Source of the DNA: an uncultured Pseudomonadales bacterium
Lineage (GTDB): Bacteria; Pseudomonadota; Gammaproteobacteria; Pseudomonadales; Azotimanducaceae
DNA: 64,000 nucleotides
Direction of reading: 5' to 3'
Assembly: GCA_958296165.1 (NCBI GenBank)
Contig: OY282447.1
Location: forward strand, 3,881,154-3,945,153
Positions within the stretch are counted from its first letter, which is position 1; each line of letters opens with the position of its first letter. The position numbers and the translations under genes are program-made. The notes beneath the pieces are model-generated. The model saw nothing but the letters and a program-made list of their open reading frames with translations. It ran no database searches and had not been told where the DNA came from. Positions 25,505 to 38,131 of the stretch are shown here, one piece after another.

Positions 25505-26727
25505 GCGTCAAGATGCCTGCGGCGTTGCCGGGCCGGGCCGACTTTCCGTGGTATCTGGCCAGTTCTGGCCTGGCCTTGGCAGCGATGACGTTGCAGGGCT
25601 TCTTGATTCAGTGGCTGTTGGTTTTCCACCTGCAAACCGACGCGATGCGGTTTGGGTTCAGTCGCGCACTGATGGAGCTGCCGCCGATCCTCCTTCTGTT
25701 GCTGGGCGGCATGTATGCGGATCGCGCCGACGGTCGCCGGATGCTGCTCTTGATCTCGTGCGCGGCCTGCCTGCCGCCGCTGGCGGTGGCCGCCACGCTC
25801 GGCCACTTGGGCTATTGGGTGGTCATCGCGTTCGGCGCGGTGATGGCGGCGCTGCAATCGGCTGGCGATCCGGCGCGGGCGGCGATGCTCAATCGCGTCA
25901 CCCGCATGGACATCCAGCGCACCGTCACCGCCATGACGGTGGTCACTACGTTCGTCGCCATGGGCGCGTTCTGGATCGGCGGCCGCGTCGAGTCCCTGGG
26001 TTTGGCCAATGTGCTTGTCATCCAGGCCGGACTGTTCGCGCTGAGTGCCGGCGCGATCGGTCGACTGCCGCCACTGCCGCCAGCGAGCGGGTCGTTGGAT
26101 CTGCGTCGCGGCTTACGGGCGCTTTGGCAAACGCCGGTGGCGCGCAACGTCATCGGCATCAATTTCGTCTCGGCGCTGTTCAACGCCGGCGCCTATATCG
26201 TCGTGATGCCGCTCTTGGTGCGCGAGGTGTATGCGGCGGACGCGGCCTTCCTGGCCGCGATGATGATGGCCTTCACCATCGGCAGCAGCGGCTCGAACGT
26301 GCTTCTGTTCCTGTTCATGCCGCTGGCCCGGCCAGGTCGGGTGTTCCTCGCCATGCAGCTTACGCGAGCGGCCATCCTGGCGATGCTGTGGTACGAACCG
26401 CCCGTTTGGCTCTTCTTCGCGTTGATCTGCGCTTGGGGCGCGAACATGGGCATCACCTCCACGCTGGTGCGAACGACGGTGCAGGAAACCGCGCCGGCAG
26501 CGCACCGAGCCAAGATACTCGCGGTGCTGCTGGCCAGTTTCCTGATCGCCAGCCCGATTTCTGCGCTCACCCTCGGCCTCGTGGCCGGCATGACCGGCGT
26601 GCAAAGCGGCCTGTTGCTTGGCATCGTCATCTCGGTCGGCATTTTCGTCGTCGGCGTGTTGTCGAGCGGCTTGTGGCATTTCGAGTCGCCGAGTTTCGCA
26701 AGGCGTACACCCGCCCGCAGCGAGTAA
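25501..26727 (+). CDS. MFS exporter
   Basis: The 408-residue protein starts at GTG 25501, overlapping the ABC-F stop as GTGA, so the pair is translationally coupled. It has about twelve hydrophobic spans, the loop LGGMYADRADGRRMLLLI (about 61-78), which is the motif A of major facilitators (D-R-x-G-R-R), and NRVTRMDIQRTVTAM. The pattern fits the enterobactin-exporter-like group. It lies in the inner membrane and probably exports a small molecule by proton exchange. An ABC-F next to an exporter is a setting also seen around antibiotic self-protection, but no biosynthesis genes are here. Confidence 0.85.
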   Translation: MSVKMPAALPGRADFPWYLASSGLALAAMTLQGFLIQWLLVFHLQTDAMRFGFSRALMELPPILLLLLGGMYADRADGRRMLLLISCAACLPPLAVAATLGHLGYWVVIAFGAVMAALQSAGDPARAAMLNRVTRMDIQRTVTAMTVVTTFVAMGAFWIGGRVESLGLANVLVIQAGLFALSAGAIGRLPPLPPASGSLDLRRGLRALWQTPVARNVIGINFVSALFNAGAYIVVMPLLVREVYAADAAFLAAMMMAFTIGSSGSNVLLFLFMPLARPGRVFLAMQLTRAAILAMLWYEPPVWLFFALICAWGANMGITSTLVRTTVQETAPAAHRAKILAVLLASFLIASPISALTLGLVAGMTGVQSGLLLGIVISVGIFVVGVLSSGLWHFESPSFARRTPARSE

Positions 26728-26767
26728 CATACGCGCCCCCCTTCGATTTGGACCTCCTGCCGCCAAG

Positions 26768-29434
26768 ATGAGCCACGACAGCTTTGGATCGCTTCAGACT
26801 CTGCGCGTCGGCGCCGCCGAGTACGACTATTTCAATTTGCCCCACGCCGCCGCAGCCGGGCTCGGGCCGGTGGAGCGGCTGCCGATGTCGTTGAAGATCC
26901 TGTTGGAGAACCTGCTGCGCTTCGAGGACGGCAACACGGTGCGTGGCGACGACATCAAAGCGCTTGCCAACATTGAGGAGGCGACCGAAGCACGAGAGAT
27001 CGCCTACCGGCCGGCGCGGGTGCTGATGCAGGACTTCACCGGCGTGCCCGGCGTCGCCGACCTTGCCGCCATGCGCAGCGCGGTGGTGGCGGCCGGCAAG
27101 GACCCAAGCGTGATCAATCCGCTCTCGCCGGTGGATTTGGTGATCGACCACTCGGTGATGGTGGATCGCTTCGGCGACGAGGGCGCGTTCGCAGACAACG
27201 TGGCCATCGAGATGCAGCGCAACCGCGAGCGCTATCGTTTTCTGCGCTGGGGCCAGAGCGCCTTCGACAACTTCCGCGTCGTGCCGCCGGGCACCGGCAT
27301 CTGCCATCAAGTGAACTTGGAATACCTCTCCCGCACGGTGTGGACGAAAACCGCCAATGGCCGCACCACGGCGTATCCAGACACCTTGGTGGGCACGGAC
27401 AGCCACACGACGATGGTGAACGGCTTGGGCGTGCTCGGCTGGGGTGTCGGCGGCATCGAAGCGGAAGCGGCCATGCTCGGCCAGCCGATTTCGATGCTGA
27501 TTCCCGAAGTGGTCGGCTTCGAGCTGCGCGGCGAGCTCTCCGAGGGCATTACCGCCACCGATCTCGTGTTGCGCGTGGTGGAGATGCTGCGCGCACACGG
27601 AGTGGTGGGCAAGTTCGTGGAGTTCACCGGCGACGGCCTGGATCATCTGCCGCTGGCGGATCGCGCCACCATCGCCAACATGGCGCCGGAATACGGCGCC
27701 ACCTGCGGCTTCTTTCCAGTCGATGCGGAGACCATTCGCTATCTGGCACTGTCCGGCCGGCCGGCGGAAACGGTCGAGTTGGTGGAGGCATACGCCAAGG
27801 CGCAGGGCATGTGGCGCGAGGCGTCCGGGCAAGCCGTCTATTCGTCGATGCTCGAACTCGATCTCGGTTCCATTCGGCCCTCGCTGGCCGGGCCCAAGCG
27901 CCCGCAAGATCGCGTCGACATCGCCGAGCTGCGTGGCGCGTTCGACGCGGCAGTGGAGTTGGCTGGTCGGGATGTTTCGGAAGCGCGCGTGGACGTGCCC
28001 GGCGCGGATTACGATTTGGGCCACGGCGATGTGGTGATCGCCGCCATCACCTCCTGCACGAACACGTCGAATCCTGCCGTGATGCTCGGCGCCGGGCTGG
28101 TGGCCAAGAAAGCGGTGCAGCGCGGTCTGCGCGTCAAGCCGTGGGTGAAGACCTCGCTCGCGCCCGGATCGAAAGTCGTCACCGAGTATCTGCAAGCCAC
28201 CGGCCTGCAGGATCATCTCGATCGCATCGGCTTCAACCTCGTCGGCTATGGCTGCACCACCTGCATCGGCAATTCCGGCCCGCTGCCGGAGGCCATCTCC
28301 GCCGCGATCGACGCCGGCGACCTCGTGGTGTCCTCGGTGCTGTCCGGCAATCGCAACTTCGAGGGCCGCGTGCATCAAGAGGTGCGTGCCAACTGGCTCG
28401 CCTCGCCGCCGCTGGTCGTCGCCTATGCCTTGGCCGGCACGACGCGCATCAACTTGGAGACCGACGCTTTGGGGCAAGACGCCGCTGGCAACGACGTCTT
28501 CCTGCGCGACATCTGGCCGAGCAACGCGGAAGTCCAAGCCGCGGTGGAGCAAGTGTCCGCTGGCATGTTCGAGCGCCAATATGCGGACGTGTTCACCGGC
28601 CCAGAGGCGTGGCAGGCCATTGAGGTGGACCCTGCCGCCACCTATGCGTGGGAGAACTCCACGTACATCTTGCAGCCGCCGTTCTTCTCGGTTGGCGGCG
28701 ACCTCGGCCAGAGCGTCGAAGTGGATGCGGCGCGCATCCTCGCCCTGCTCGGCGATTCGGTGACAACTGACCACATCTCCCCGGCCGGCGCCATCCAACC
28801 GGCCAGCCCGGCCGGCGAATACTTGCAGCAGCACGCCGTGGACGTGGTGGACTTCAACTCCTACGGTTCGCGGCGCGGCAACCACGAGGTGATGATGCGC
28901 GGGGCGTTCGCCAACATCCGCATCCGCAACGACATGACGCCGCACCGCGAAGGCGGCTACACGCGCCACATCCCCACCGGCGACGAGCTGGCCATCTACG
29001 ACGCCGCGGTGCGCTACCAAGGCGAAGGCACGCCGCTGGTGATATTCGCCGGCCAGGAGTACGGCACCGGCTCCAGCCGCGATTGGGCCGCCAAGGGCAC
29101 GCGTCTGCTGGGCGTGAAGGCCGTGGTGGCGGAGAGCTTCGAGCGCATCCACCGTTCCAACCTGATTGGCATGGGCGTGCTGCCGCTGGAGTTCGCGCCT
29201 GGCGAATCGCGCAAATCGCTAAAGCTGGTCGGCGACGAAACAGTGGACATCGCCTTGCCCGAGGGCGTAACGGAAGTGACGCCGCGCCAAGAGCTGGTGC
29301 TGCGCATTCACCGTGCCGACGGCTCGACTGCCGCAACGCGCGTCCGCTCGCGTTTAGATACCGAAAACGAGATCGAGTACTTCAAGAGCGGCGGGATATT
29401 GCAGTATGTGTTGAACAATCTGGTGGCGTCTTGA
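26768..29434 (+). CDS. acnA: Aconitate hydratase A
   Basis: The 888-residue enzyme interconverts citrate and isocitrate in the TCA cycle, using a 4Fe-4S cluster. The start MSHDSFGSLQTLRVGAAEYD is the standard AcnA N-terminus, so ATG 26768 is chosen although the frame stays open upstream. Cluster cysteines are in TSCTNTSNP and in YGCTTCIGNSGP. Other marks are GTDSHTTMVNGLGVLGWGVG and the C-terminal swivel with GSSRDWAAKGTRLLGV. It is of full family length. Very strong GC skew in third positions leaves long antisense frames that are not genes. It is followed by a 278-base AT-richer gap. Confidence 0.97.
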   Translation: MSHDSFGSLQTLRVGAAEYDYFNLPHAAAAGLGPVERLPMSLKILLENLLRFEDGNTVRGDDIKALANIEEATEAREIAYRPARVLMQDFTGVPGVADLAAMRSAVVAAGKDPSVINPLSPVDLVIDHSVMVDRFGDEGAFADNVAIEMQRNRERYRFLRWGQSAFDNFRVVPPGTGICHQVNLEYLSRTVWTKTANGRTTAYPDTLVGTDSHTTMVNGLGVLGWGVGGIEAEAAMLGQPISMLIPEVVGFELRGELSEGITATDLVLRVVEMLRAHGVVGKFVEFTGDGLDHLPLADRATIANMAPEYGATCGFFPVDAETIRYLALSGRPAETVELVEAYAKAQGMWREASGQAVYSSMLELDLGSIRPSLAGPKRPQDRVDIAELRGAFDAAVELAGRDVSEARVDVPGADYDLGHGDVVIAAITSCTNTSNPAVMLGAGLVAKKAVQRGLRVKPWVKTSLAPGSKVVTEYLQATGLQDHLDRIGFNLVGYGCTTCIGNSGPLPEAISAAIDAGDLVVSSVLSGNRNFEGRVHQEVRANWLASPPLVVAYALAGTTRINLETDALGQDAAGNDVFLRDIWPSNAEVQAAVEQVSAGMFERQYADVFTGPEAWQAIEVDPAATYAWENSTYILQPPFFSVGGDLGQSVEVDAARILALLGDSVTTDHISPAGAIQPASPAGEYLQQHAVDVVDFNSYGSRRGNHEVMMRGAFANIRIRNDMTPHREGGYTRHIPTGDELAIYDAAVRYQGEGTPLVIFAGQEYGTGSSRDWAAKGTRLLGVKAVVAESFERIHRSNLIGMGVLPLEFAPGESRKSLKLVGDETVDIALPEGVTEVTPRQELVLRIHRADGSTAATRVRSRLDTENEIEYFKSGGILQYVLNNLVAS

Positions 29435-29712
29435 GTCGCCGCTAGGGGCTGCCTGACGGCACCCTTTGCTACGGCGATAATGCAGCTATAAATTATTGAT
29501 TTAGAAAGCGATCATGCTCTGAAACATAGTGGTCATACGTATGCCACGCCCGCGCCCTACGCCGAACGCACTGGACACGGGATTCCCACTGAGTGGAACG
29601 CTTGTATGACCATGGTGCCCGAAGCCAAGCAACCACGATTGCTCGCCTGCGCCAAGTCGCTGGTGATTCATCTCGCCCGACAGTTGCACGCCCAGCACCG
29701 AAGTTCATCCTT

Positions 29713-30744
29713 CTACGCGACCTTCGCCGCCTTTTCCTCCGCAATCGCATCAATCGTGTCGGCCATATTCTTGCTTATGGAGAAGACAGGTTGTCGGAAC
29801 CTATGTCCGCTCATTAGGCGCTGGTTGATTTCTCGGGCCGTGGGCACCTTCGATTGCCACTCGTCCTGCCCATAGGCCCACTCAAATTTTAGAGGAACAT
29901 AGTGTTCCTCATCACCGTGCTCGCCATCGCCGACTTGGAACGACGAAGTCGACTCTCCCTGCGCAATCACTCCTACGCCAGTGTGGTATAGGTAGACCTT
30001 GTACTTTGGTTGAATGCGATGTATGGCGTTCTTGCGGTAGTAGTAGGCCGCGGCCTTGCCGTTCTTGCGATCGCCAATCATGTCCTGCCAAGCGTCCGGC
30101 ATATCCAGTGCATTTGTGTTGACGATGTAATACATCGTATCCCTTTCGACAGCCACTCTGCCAGCTGGGCTATAGGGCTTGATCTGAAGATAGGCGTCGC
30201 CATCGATATTGAAGACGTCATAGGGAACGCAAGCGATCTTGAGCCCTTTGCTGGACCAGTAGCTCGCCGCGGCGAGTGTCTCTTCATCGGCACCGTTGGT
30301 CACAAGAACGAAGACCTGGTCGCGATTGAAGTCGGTCTTTTGCAGGCGGGAATCTTTGAAGAAACTCTGGTGCTTTTCCTCAAGGCTCTCATGGCCGATC
30401 AATTCCATACTGTCTCTAGCAAGTTTGTCTAACTCATCGTACGTGTAGCGGCCAAACTTCTGTCCGTACCGAAGCACCTGAAGAAGGTTCTCTTGGTTGG
30501 ACTCCCAGCGCTTTAGCTCGAAGATGTAGAGAACGCCATCCTTGTCCAAGGCGAGAAGATCGGCTTCTTCTTGGAACGGACGCTCTTGGGCGATCAGCAT
30601 GAGATCCTCCTCGAGTATCACAGCCGTCAGGCGATCGCTCAGGAAGTTCTCAAGATCCTTCTCCTTTAGGCCAAAATCGTCGAGGGATGCGATTTTGGTC
30701 GGCTCACTCTTTTGGATGTTGGCTCGGTCGAGTTTGTAGAGCAT
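29713..30744 (-). CDS. PD-(D/E)XK nuclease-like protein (NucS/DUF91-like)
   Basis: The 343-residue protein begins MLYKLDRANIQKSEPTKIAS. Residues about 28-105 hold a restriction-fold core: DLENFLSDRLTAVILEEDLM, then EEADLLALDKDG with a metal-binding Asp, IFELKRWE (E-x-K) and QVLRYGQKFG with the family Gln and Tyr. This order is that of NucS/EndoMS-like and DUF91 nucleases. The C-terminal 200 residues are unassigned and contain VFVLVTNGADEETLAAASYW. Base composition is clearly lower in GC than the flanking genes, which fits transfer, and a decayed integrase lies just upstream. A role in DNA repair or defence is possible; no partner gene is seen. Confidence 0.7.
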   Translation of the reverse strand: MLYKLDRANIQKSEPTKIASLDDFGLKEKDLENFLSDRLTAVILEEDLMLIAQERPFQEEADLLALDKDGVLYIFELKRWESNQENLLQVLRYGQKFGRYTYDELDKLARDSMELIGHESLEEKHQSFFKDSRLQKTDFNRDQVFVLVTNGADEETLAAASYWSSKGLKIACVPYDVFNIDGDAYLQIKPYSPAGRVAVERDTMYYIVNTNALDMPDAWQDMIGDRKNGKAAAYYYRKNAIHRIQPKYKVYLYHTGVGVIAQGESTSSFQVGDGEHGDEEHYVPLKFEWAYGQDEWQSKVPTAREINQRLMSGHRFRQPVFSISKNMADTIDAIAEEKAAKVA

Positions 30745-30764
30745 GGCTTCTCCTTTCCGGCATT

Positions 30765-30966
30765 AAGGTGGCTGGATTGCTCCGTTATGGCTGCACCCGG
30801 CGTCCGGGCCGTCGACCCTATCCCATTTCGCGCTGTGCGCCTAGCCGCTTCGGCAGGCCGTGAGCGCGATGAACTCGGAGGCGAGCTTCATGGCGCTCCG
30901 GGCATCGGACGCTCTCACCTGCGCGGTCCCCGGCGACTTCGGCGTGGGCAGCGTCTTGTGGTGCCG
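30765..30966 (-). pseudogene. Tyrosine integrase (P4 type) remnant
   Basis: On the minus strand the piece RHHKTLP is followed by VRASDARSAMKLASEFIAL, TACRSG, a TAG stop, and AHSAKWDRVDGPDAG in the same frame. That is the start of the catalytic domain of P4-type phage integrases, where the RSG stretch carries the first catalytic Arg. The family usually continues E-V-R-x-A-x-W-x-E-V-D, so the stop stands where Glu is expected and two further residues are changed. The rest of the gene is lost. It marks a former integration event next to the NucS-like gene. Confidence 0.65.
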
Positions 30967-30982
30967 CGTCGCCCTGCGTTCG

Positions 30983-31013
30983 CCATGCGAACTAGCGATT
31001 GGCGACCTTCGCC
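30983..31013 (+). repeat. Diverged 31-bp repeat, copy B
   Basis: It matches 965-995 in 28 of 31 positions, same orientation. It lies just beyond the integrase remnant and about 90 bases ahead of the FdsB-like start. It could be part of the decayed integrase gene or a separate repeat. Confidence 0.6.
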
Positions 31014-31103
31014 TCGGCCGATGGCTATTCGCGTGCTGCGCTGTTTGAATTGAGCGGCGAGGACGTCGCCGCGGCGGCGGATGCAGGTAGTAGAATCCGG
31101 CCA

Positions 31104-32597
31104 ATGACCACCGCCTATGTATCTTTGGACACTTCTGCGGTAGCGGCTGGCGCACAGCAGTTGGAGGCGGCGCTGCTGTCGCATGGTGCGACTGTGCGGC
31201 GCAACGGCTCGCGCGGGCTCGCTTGGGCGGAGCCGCTCTTGGAGCTTGTGGCCGGGCAATCGCGGCTCGCCTTTCGCAACGTCCGGGCTGCGGACGTTGC
31301 GGCCATCCTCGAGCAGGGCGCGGAACACCCGCAGTGCTTGGGCGAGGTCGACCGCATCGACTTTCTAAACAGGCAGACGCGCACGATCTTCGACCGCGCC
31401 GGCACCGCGCATCCTCTGGAACTGGCCAAGACCACCATCCTTGAGGAATGCTTGGAGCGCGGGCCGGAGACGTTGCTGGACGAGGTGCAAACAGCCGGTC
31501 TGCGCGGCCGTGGCGGCGCCGGGTTTCCGGCCCACATCAAATGGCGGACGGTGCTCGATACGCCAGCCGAGCAGAAGTACGTGGTGTGCAATGCAGACGA
31601 GGGAGATTCGGGCACTTTCGCGGACCGCCTGCTGATGGAAGGCGATCCTTACCGCCTTATCGAGGGCATGACCATATCGGCGCTCGCCACGCAGGCAACC
31701 AGGGGCTACGTCTACCTGCGTTCCGAGTACCCGCTCGCCGCCGACATCTTCCAAGCCGCGCTGGATGGCGCCTACGCGGACGGCCTGCTCGGCGCAGACG
31801 TGCTAGGCAGCGGACGAAGTTTCGATCTCGAACTGTTCATAGGCGCAGGCGCCTACATCTGCGGCGAGGAGACCTCGCTGCTCGAGAGCCTTGAAGGCAA
31901 GCGCGGCGAAATCCGCGCCAAGCCGCCGGTGCCGGCCGTGGCGGGCCTGTTCGGCAAGCCGACGCTGGTACACAACGTGATCTCGTTCGCGTCGGTGCCG
32001 GCCATCATGAAAAACGGCGGCGAGTGGTATGCGGCCTTGGGCGTCGGCCGTTCCACCGGCACCATGCCGTTCCAGCTGGCTGGCAACGTCAAACGCGGCG
32101 GCTTGGTGGAGGTGCCGTTCGGCATCACCATCGACGCGTTGGTACACGGCTACGGCGACGGCACCCGCAGCGGTCGGCCAATCCGCACGGTGCAGATCGG
32201 CGGCCCGCTTGGCGCGTATCTTGCGCCCGACGAGTTCGACACGCCGCTCACCTACGAGCACATGGCGGCCCTCGGCGCTGGCATCGGTCACGGCGGCGTG
32301 GTGGTGTACGACGACAGCGTGGATTTGGCCGAACAAGCCCGCTTTGCGTTCGCGTTCTGCGAGGTGGAGTCCTGCGGCAAGTGCACGCCTTGCCGCATCG
32401 GCGCCGTGCGTGGCAAGGAGACCATGGACGCCGTGCTCCGCGCCCGTGCCGAAGGCCGTTCCACTGCCGACAGACTGGCTGTGGTCGAAGACCTCTGCGA
32501 GGTCATGGAAACGGCCAGCTTGTGCCAGATGGGCGGCATGACGCCGATTCCGGTCGTGAGCGCCATGAAGCGCTTTCCCGGAGATTTCCAGCCGTAG
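31104..32597 (+). CDS. NADH-binding flavoprotein of the FdsB/NuoF/HoxF family
   Basis: The 497-residue protein starts at ATG 31104 (MTTAYVSLDTS); the open frame extends upstream across the integrase remnant without meaning. Residues 1-100 look like a thioredoxin-like ferredoxin domain that has lost most Cys. AGLRGRGGAGFP (about 129-140) and GAGAYICGEETSLLESLEG are the NADH and FMN sites, and C424-x2-C427-x2-C430 with C474 bind a 4Fe-4S cluster. The end SLCQMGGMTPIPVVSAMKRF is closest to FdsB, the diaphorase subunit of NAD-dependent formate dehydrogenase. No FdsA or FdsG partner is in the window, so its electron source is unknown. GTG-started O-antigen ligase gene follows after one base. Confidence 0.88.
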   Translation: MTTAYVSLDTSAVAAGAQQLEAALLSHGATVRRNGSRGLAWAEPLLELVAGQSRLAFRNVRAADVAAILEQGAEHPQCLGEVDRIDFLNRQTRTIFDRAGTAHPLELAKTTILEECLERGPETLLDEVQTAGLRGRGGAGFPAHIKWRTVLDTPAEQKYVVCNADEGDSGTFADRLLMEGDPYRLIEGMTISALATQATRGYVYLRSEYPLAADIFQAALDGAYADGLLGADVLGSGRSFDLELFIGAGAYICGEETSLLESLEGKRGEIRAKPPVPAVAGLFGKPTLVHNVISFASVPAIMKNGGEWYAALGVGRSTGTMPFQLAGNVKRGGLVEVPFGITIDALVHGYGDGTRSGRPIRTVQIGGPLGAYLAPDEFDTPLTYEHMAALGAGIGHGGVVVYDDSVDLAEQARFAFAFCEVESCGKCTPCRIGAVRGKETMDAVLRARAEGRSTADRLAVVEDLCEVMETASLCQMGGMTPIPVVSAMKRFPGDFQP

Positions 32598-32598
32598 A

Positions 32599-35051
<2,453 letters not shown>

Positions 35052-35056
35052 CTAGC

Positions 35057-36619
35057 TCATTCCCACTCGATGGTTGCGGGAGGCTTGCCGGTAATGTCGT
35101 ATACCACGCGCGAGACGCGATCCAGCTCGTTGACGATGCGATTGCTGGTGCGCGCCAGCAACTCGTGCGGGAGCTCTGCCCAGCGGGCGGTCATGAAGTC
35201 TGTGGTTTGCACGGCGCGCAGCGCGATCACGTCTTCGTAGCGGCGGGCGTCGCCGACCACGCCGACCGACTTGACCGGCAGGAATACGGCGAATGCCTGG
35301 CTCACCTTGTGGTAGTAGCCGGCGCGCCGCAGCTCGTCCATGAAGATGGCGTCTGCTTCGCGCAATACATCCAAGTGCTCGCGGCGGACTTCGCCGAGCA
35401 CGCGCACAGCCAAGCCCGGGCCGGGAAACGGGTGGCGGTGGATGAACGAGTCGGGCAGCCCCAGGGCCAGGCCGACGGCTCGCACTTCGTCCTTGAAGAG
35501 ATCGCGCAAGGGCTCAAGCAACTTAAGGCCCATACGCTCCGGCAGGCCGCCGACGTTATGGTGCGACTTGATAACGTGCGCGTTGCCGAACTTCGATGCG
35601 GCGGATTCGATGACGTCCGGGTAGATGGTGCCTTGTGCCAGCCAGCCAACGCCGGGAATCTTCGCTGCTTCTCGCTCGAAGACCTCGATGAACATCGCGC
35701 CCACCGCCTTGCGCTTTGCTTCCGGCTCGCCGATGCCGGCGAGAGCGCGGAGGAACTGGTCGCCGGCGTCCACCGTCACCAGCTCGATCGGCACTGCGTT
35801 GGAGGGGCCGAACGCGGCTTCCACCTCGGCGGCTTCGTTCTTGCGCAAGAGGCCGTTGTCGACGAACACGGCGGTGAGCTGGTCGCCGATGGCGCGGGCG
35901 AGGAGGGCGGCGACCACGCTCGAATCGACGCCGCCGGACAAGCCGAGGATCACGCGGTCTGCCCCAACGGTGCGCCGAATGCGCGCGACCGTGCGCTCGA
36001 TGATGCTGGCGGCAGTCCAACTCTGGGCGCAGCCGGCGATGTCGCGCACGAATCGACGCAGCAGTTCGCCACCGTGTTGCGTGTGCGTGACTTCCGGATG
36101 GAATTGCACGCCGTACCAGCGCCGGGCCTCGTCGGCCATGGCCGCGATCGGCGCATTGGCGCTCTTTGCTGCGGCCTTGAAGCCGGGCGGCAGCGCGGTG
36201 ACCTTGTCGCCGTGGCTCATCCATGCCTGCAGCGTCTCGCCCAAGCCGCCGAACAGGCCGGTCGCGCCGTCGAGACGCACTTCCGCGTGGCCGAACTCGC
36301 GCCGCTCGGAACCGGCCACCGCGCCGCCTAGCTGCGCGGCCATCGCCTGCATGCCGTAGCAGATGCCGAGCACCGGCACTTCGAGATCGAACACCGGCGG
36401 CGGAATGCGCGGCGCTGCGCTCACCGTCACCGTCTCCGGCCCGCCGGAGAGAATGACGGCTTGGGGCGCGAGCGCCCGCAACGCCGCCGAGGTGACGTCG
36501 AAGGGGTGGATTTCGCAGTAAACGCCCAGTTCGCGCACGCGGCGAGCGATGAGCTGGGTGTATTGGGAACCGAAATCGACGACCAGCACGCCCTCGCCGG
36601 CTGCCGCTTTGTCCGTCAT
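35057..36619 (-). CDS. guaA: GMP synthase (glutamine-hydrolysing)
   Basis: The 520-residue enzyme makes GMP from XMP, ATP and glutamine. The amidotransferase domain has [17 protein letters not shown] with the nucleophilic Cys and QFHPEVTHT with the His-Glu pair. The synthetase domain has the PP-loop [19 protein letters not shown], and the dimerisation domain ends in [15 protein letters not shown], the standard C-terminus. It is of full length and downstream of guaB with 42 bases between; the spacer is a run of short repeated GCTAGCCG-like units. Confidence 0.97.
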   Translation of the reverse strand: MTDKAAAGEGVLVVDFGSQYTQLIARRVRELGVYCEIHPFDVTSAALRALAPQAVILSGGPETVTVSAAPRIPPPVFDLEVPVLGICYGMQAMAAQLGGAVAGSERREFGHAEVRLDGATGLFGGLGETLQAWMSHGDKVTALPPGFKAAAKSANAPIAAMADEARRWYGVQFHPEVTHTQHGGELLRRFVRDIAGCAQSWTAASIIERTVARIRRTVGADRVILGLSGGVDSSVVAALLARAIGDQLTAVFVDNGLLRKNEAAEVEAAFGPSNAVPIELVTVDAGDQFLRALAGIGEPEAKRKAVGAMFIEVFEREAAKIPGVGWLAQGTIYPDVIESAASKFGNAHVIKSHHNVGGLPERMGLKLLEPLRDLFKDEVRAVGLALGLPDSFIHRHPFPGPGLAVRVLGEVRREHLDVLREADAIFMDELRRAGYYHKVSQAFAVFLPVKSVGVVGDARRYEDVIALRAVQTTDFMTARWAELPHELLARTSNRIVNELDRVSRVVYDITGKPPATIEWE

Positions 36620-36661
36620 CGCCTTTCGCTAGCCGTGCGGTAGCCGCGCGCTACCCGGGCG

Positions 36662-38131
36662 CTAGCCGCGCGGATAGTTGGGCGGCTCCTTGGTGATCGC
36701 CACATCGTGAACGTGGCTCTCGGCGAGGCTCGCTGCGGACACTTTGGTGAACTTGGATTCCGTTCGCATCTGCTGCAAATCGGCGCAGCCCGTGTAGCCC
36801 ATCGCCGCCCGCAAACCGCCCATCAGCTGATGGATGATCGGCCCAACCGGGCCGCGATAGGGCACGCGCCCCTCGATGCCCTCCGGCACGTACTTGCCGC
36901 CGTCGCTCAAGCCCTCTTGGAGGTAGCGGTCGCTGGAGCCGTAGCGTTCGGACATGGCCGCCAGCGAACCCATGCCGCGATAGCACTTGTAGGTGCGGCC
37001 TTGGTACAACTCGGTCTCGCCGGGCGATTCTTCGGTGCCGGCGAACAGCGATCCCACCATCACGGCACAAGCGCCAGCGCTGATGGCTTTGGCGATGTCG
37101 CCGGAGAAGCGCACGCCGCCGTCGGCGATCACCGGCACGTCGGCTTCGTGCGCCTCTTTGGCCGCCTCGGAAACGGCGGTGACCTGCGGTACGCCTACGC
37201 CGGTGACGACCCGCGTGGTGCAGATGCTGCCAGGCCCGATGCCCACCTTCACGGCGTCCACGCCGGCGTCCAACAAGGCGCGCGTACCCTCGGCCGTGGC
37301 CACGTTGCCGCCCATCACCGGCACGTTGGGGTACTTCTGCTTGATCCAGCTGATGCGGTCGAGAACACGCCGGGAGTGGCCGTGCGCGGTGTCCACGACG
37401 AGGATGTCGACGCCGGCTTCCACCAGCGCAGCCACTCGGTCGTCCGTGTCGTTGCCGGTGCCGACGCTGGCGCCGGCGCGCAGCTGGCCATGCGCGTCCT
37501 TGCAGGCATTCGGGTACGCTTGCGCTTTGGCGATGTCCTTGACGGTCACCATGCCCTTGAGCTCGAAGTGCTTGTTCACCAGCAGCACTTTCTCGATGCG
37601 GTGTTCGTGCAGCAGTGCGGTGATCGTCTCGATCGGCGCGTCCTCTTCAGCCGTCACCAGCCGCTCTTTCGGCGTCATCACTTCTCGTACTCGAGCGTCC
37701 AAGCGCGTCTCGAAGCGGATGTCTCGGCCTGTGACGATGCCCAGCAGGTCGTTCCCGCGTACCACCGGCACGCCGGAAATGTTGTGTTCTCGAGTGAGCG
37801 ATACCAAGTCGCGGACGGTGGCCTCCGGGCCAATGCTGATCGGGTCGCGGATGACGCCGCTCTCGTGCTTCTTCACCGCCCGCACTTGCCGAGCTTGAGC
37901 CTCCAGCGGCATGTTCTTGTGGACTACGCCAACGCCGCCTTCCTGGGCGAGAGCGATGGCAAGGCTCGCTTCCGTGACGGTGTCCATGGCCGCCGAGACG
38001 ATCGGAACGTTCAAGCCGATGTTGCGCGTCAGGCGCGTTCTTAAGTCCACATCCGAAGGCAGCACTTGCGAATAGGCCGGCAGCAGAAGGACGTCGTCGT
38101 AGGTAAGAGCTTCGTGCGCGATCCTCAGCAT
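36662..38131 (-). CDS. guaB: IMP dehydrogenase
   Basis: The 489-residue enzyme oxidises IMP to XMP with NAD, the rate-limiting step of GMP synthesis. Start [20 protein letters not shown] is standard, so ATG 38131 is preferred to in-frame codons upstream. The catalytic Cys is in [20 protein letters not shown]; a CBS pair (about 95-205) is inserted in the barrel; the flap has [20 protein letters not shown]. It is first in the guaB-guaA-tadA unit. Confidence 0.97.
   Translation of the reverse strand: MLRIAHEALTYDDVLLLPAYSQVLPSDVDLRTRLTRNIGLNVPIVSAAMDTVTEASLAIALAQEGGVGVVHKNMPLEAQARQVRAVKKHESGVIRDPISIGPEATVRDLVSLTREHNISGVPVVRGNDLLGIVTGRDIRFETRLDARVREVMTPKERLVTAEEDAPIETITALLHEHRIEKVLLVNKHFELKGMVTVKDIAKAQAYPNACKDAHGQLRAGASVGTGNDTDDRVAALVEAGVDILVVDTAHGHSRRVLDRISWIKQKYPNVPVMGGNVATAEGTRALLDAGVDAVKVGIGPGSICTTRVVTGVGVPQVTAVSEAAKEAHEADVPVIADGGVRFSGDIAKAISAGACAVMVGSLFAGTEESPGETELYQGRTYKCYRGMGSLAAMSERYGSSDRYLQEGLSDGGKYVPEGIEGRVPYRGPVGPIIHQLMGGLRAAMGYTGCADLQQMRTESKFTKVSAASLAESHVHDVAITKEPPNYPRG

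Noticed and set aside
26627-29152. Very long antisense frame (841 codons) over aconitase
   Set aside because: High third-position GC of acnA removes stops on the other strand; no motifs, and acnA is certain.
29435-29712. Possible small genes after aconitase
   Set aside because: Several short frames exist on both strands, but none has an RBS or a plausible protein; only an AT-rich patch near 29480-29510 stands out.
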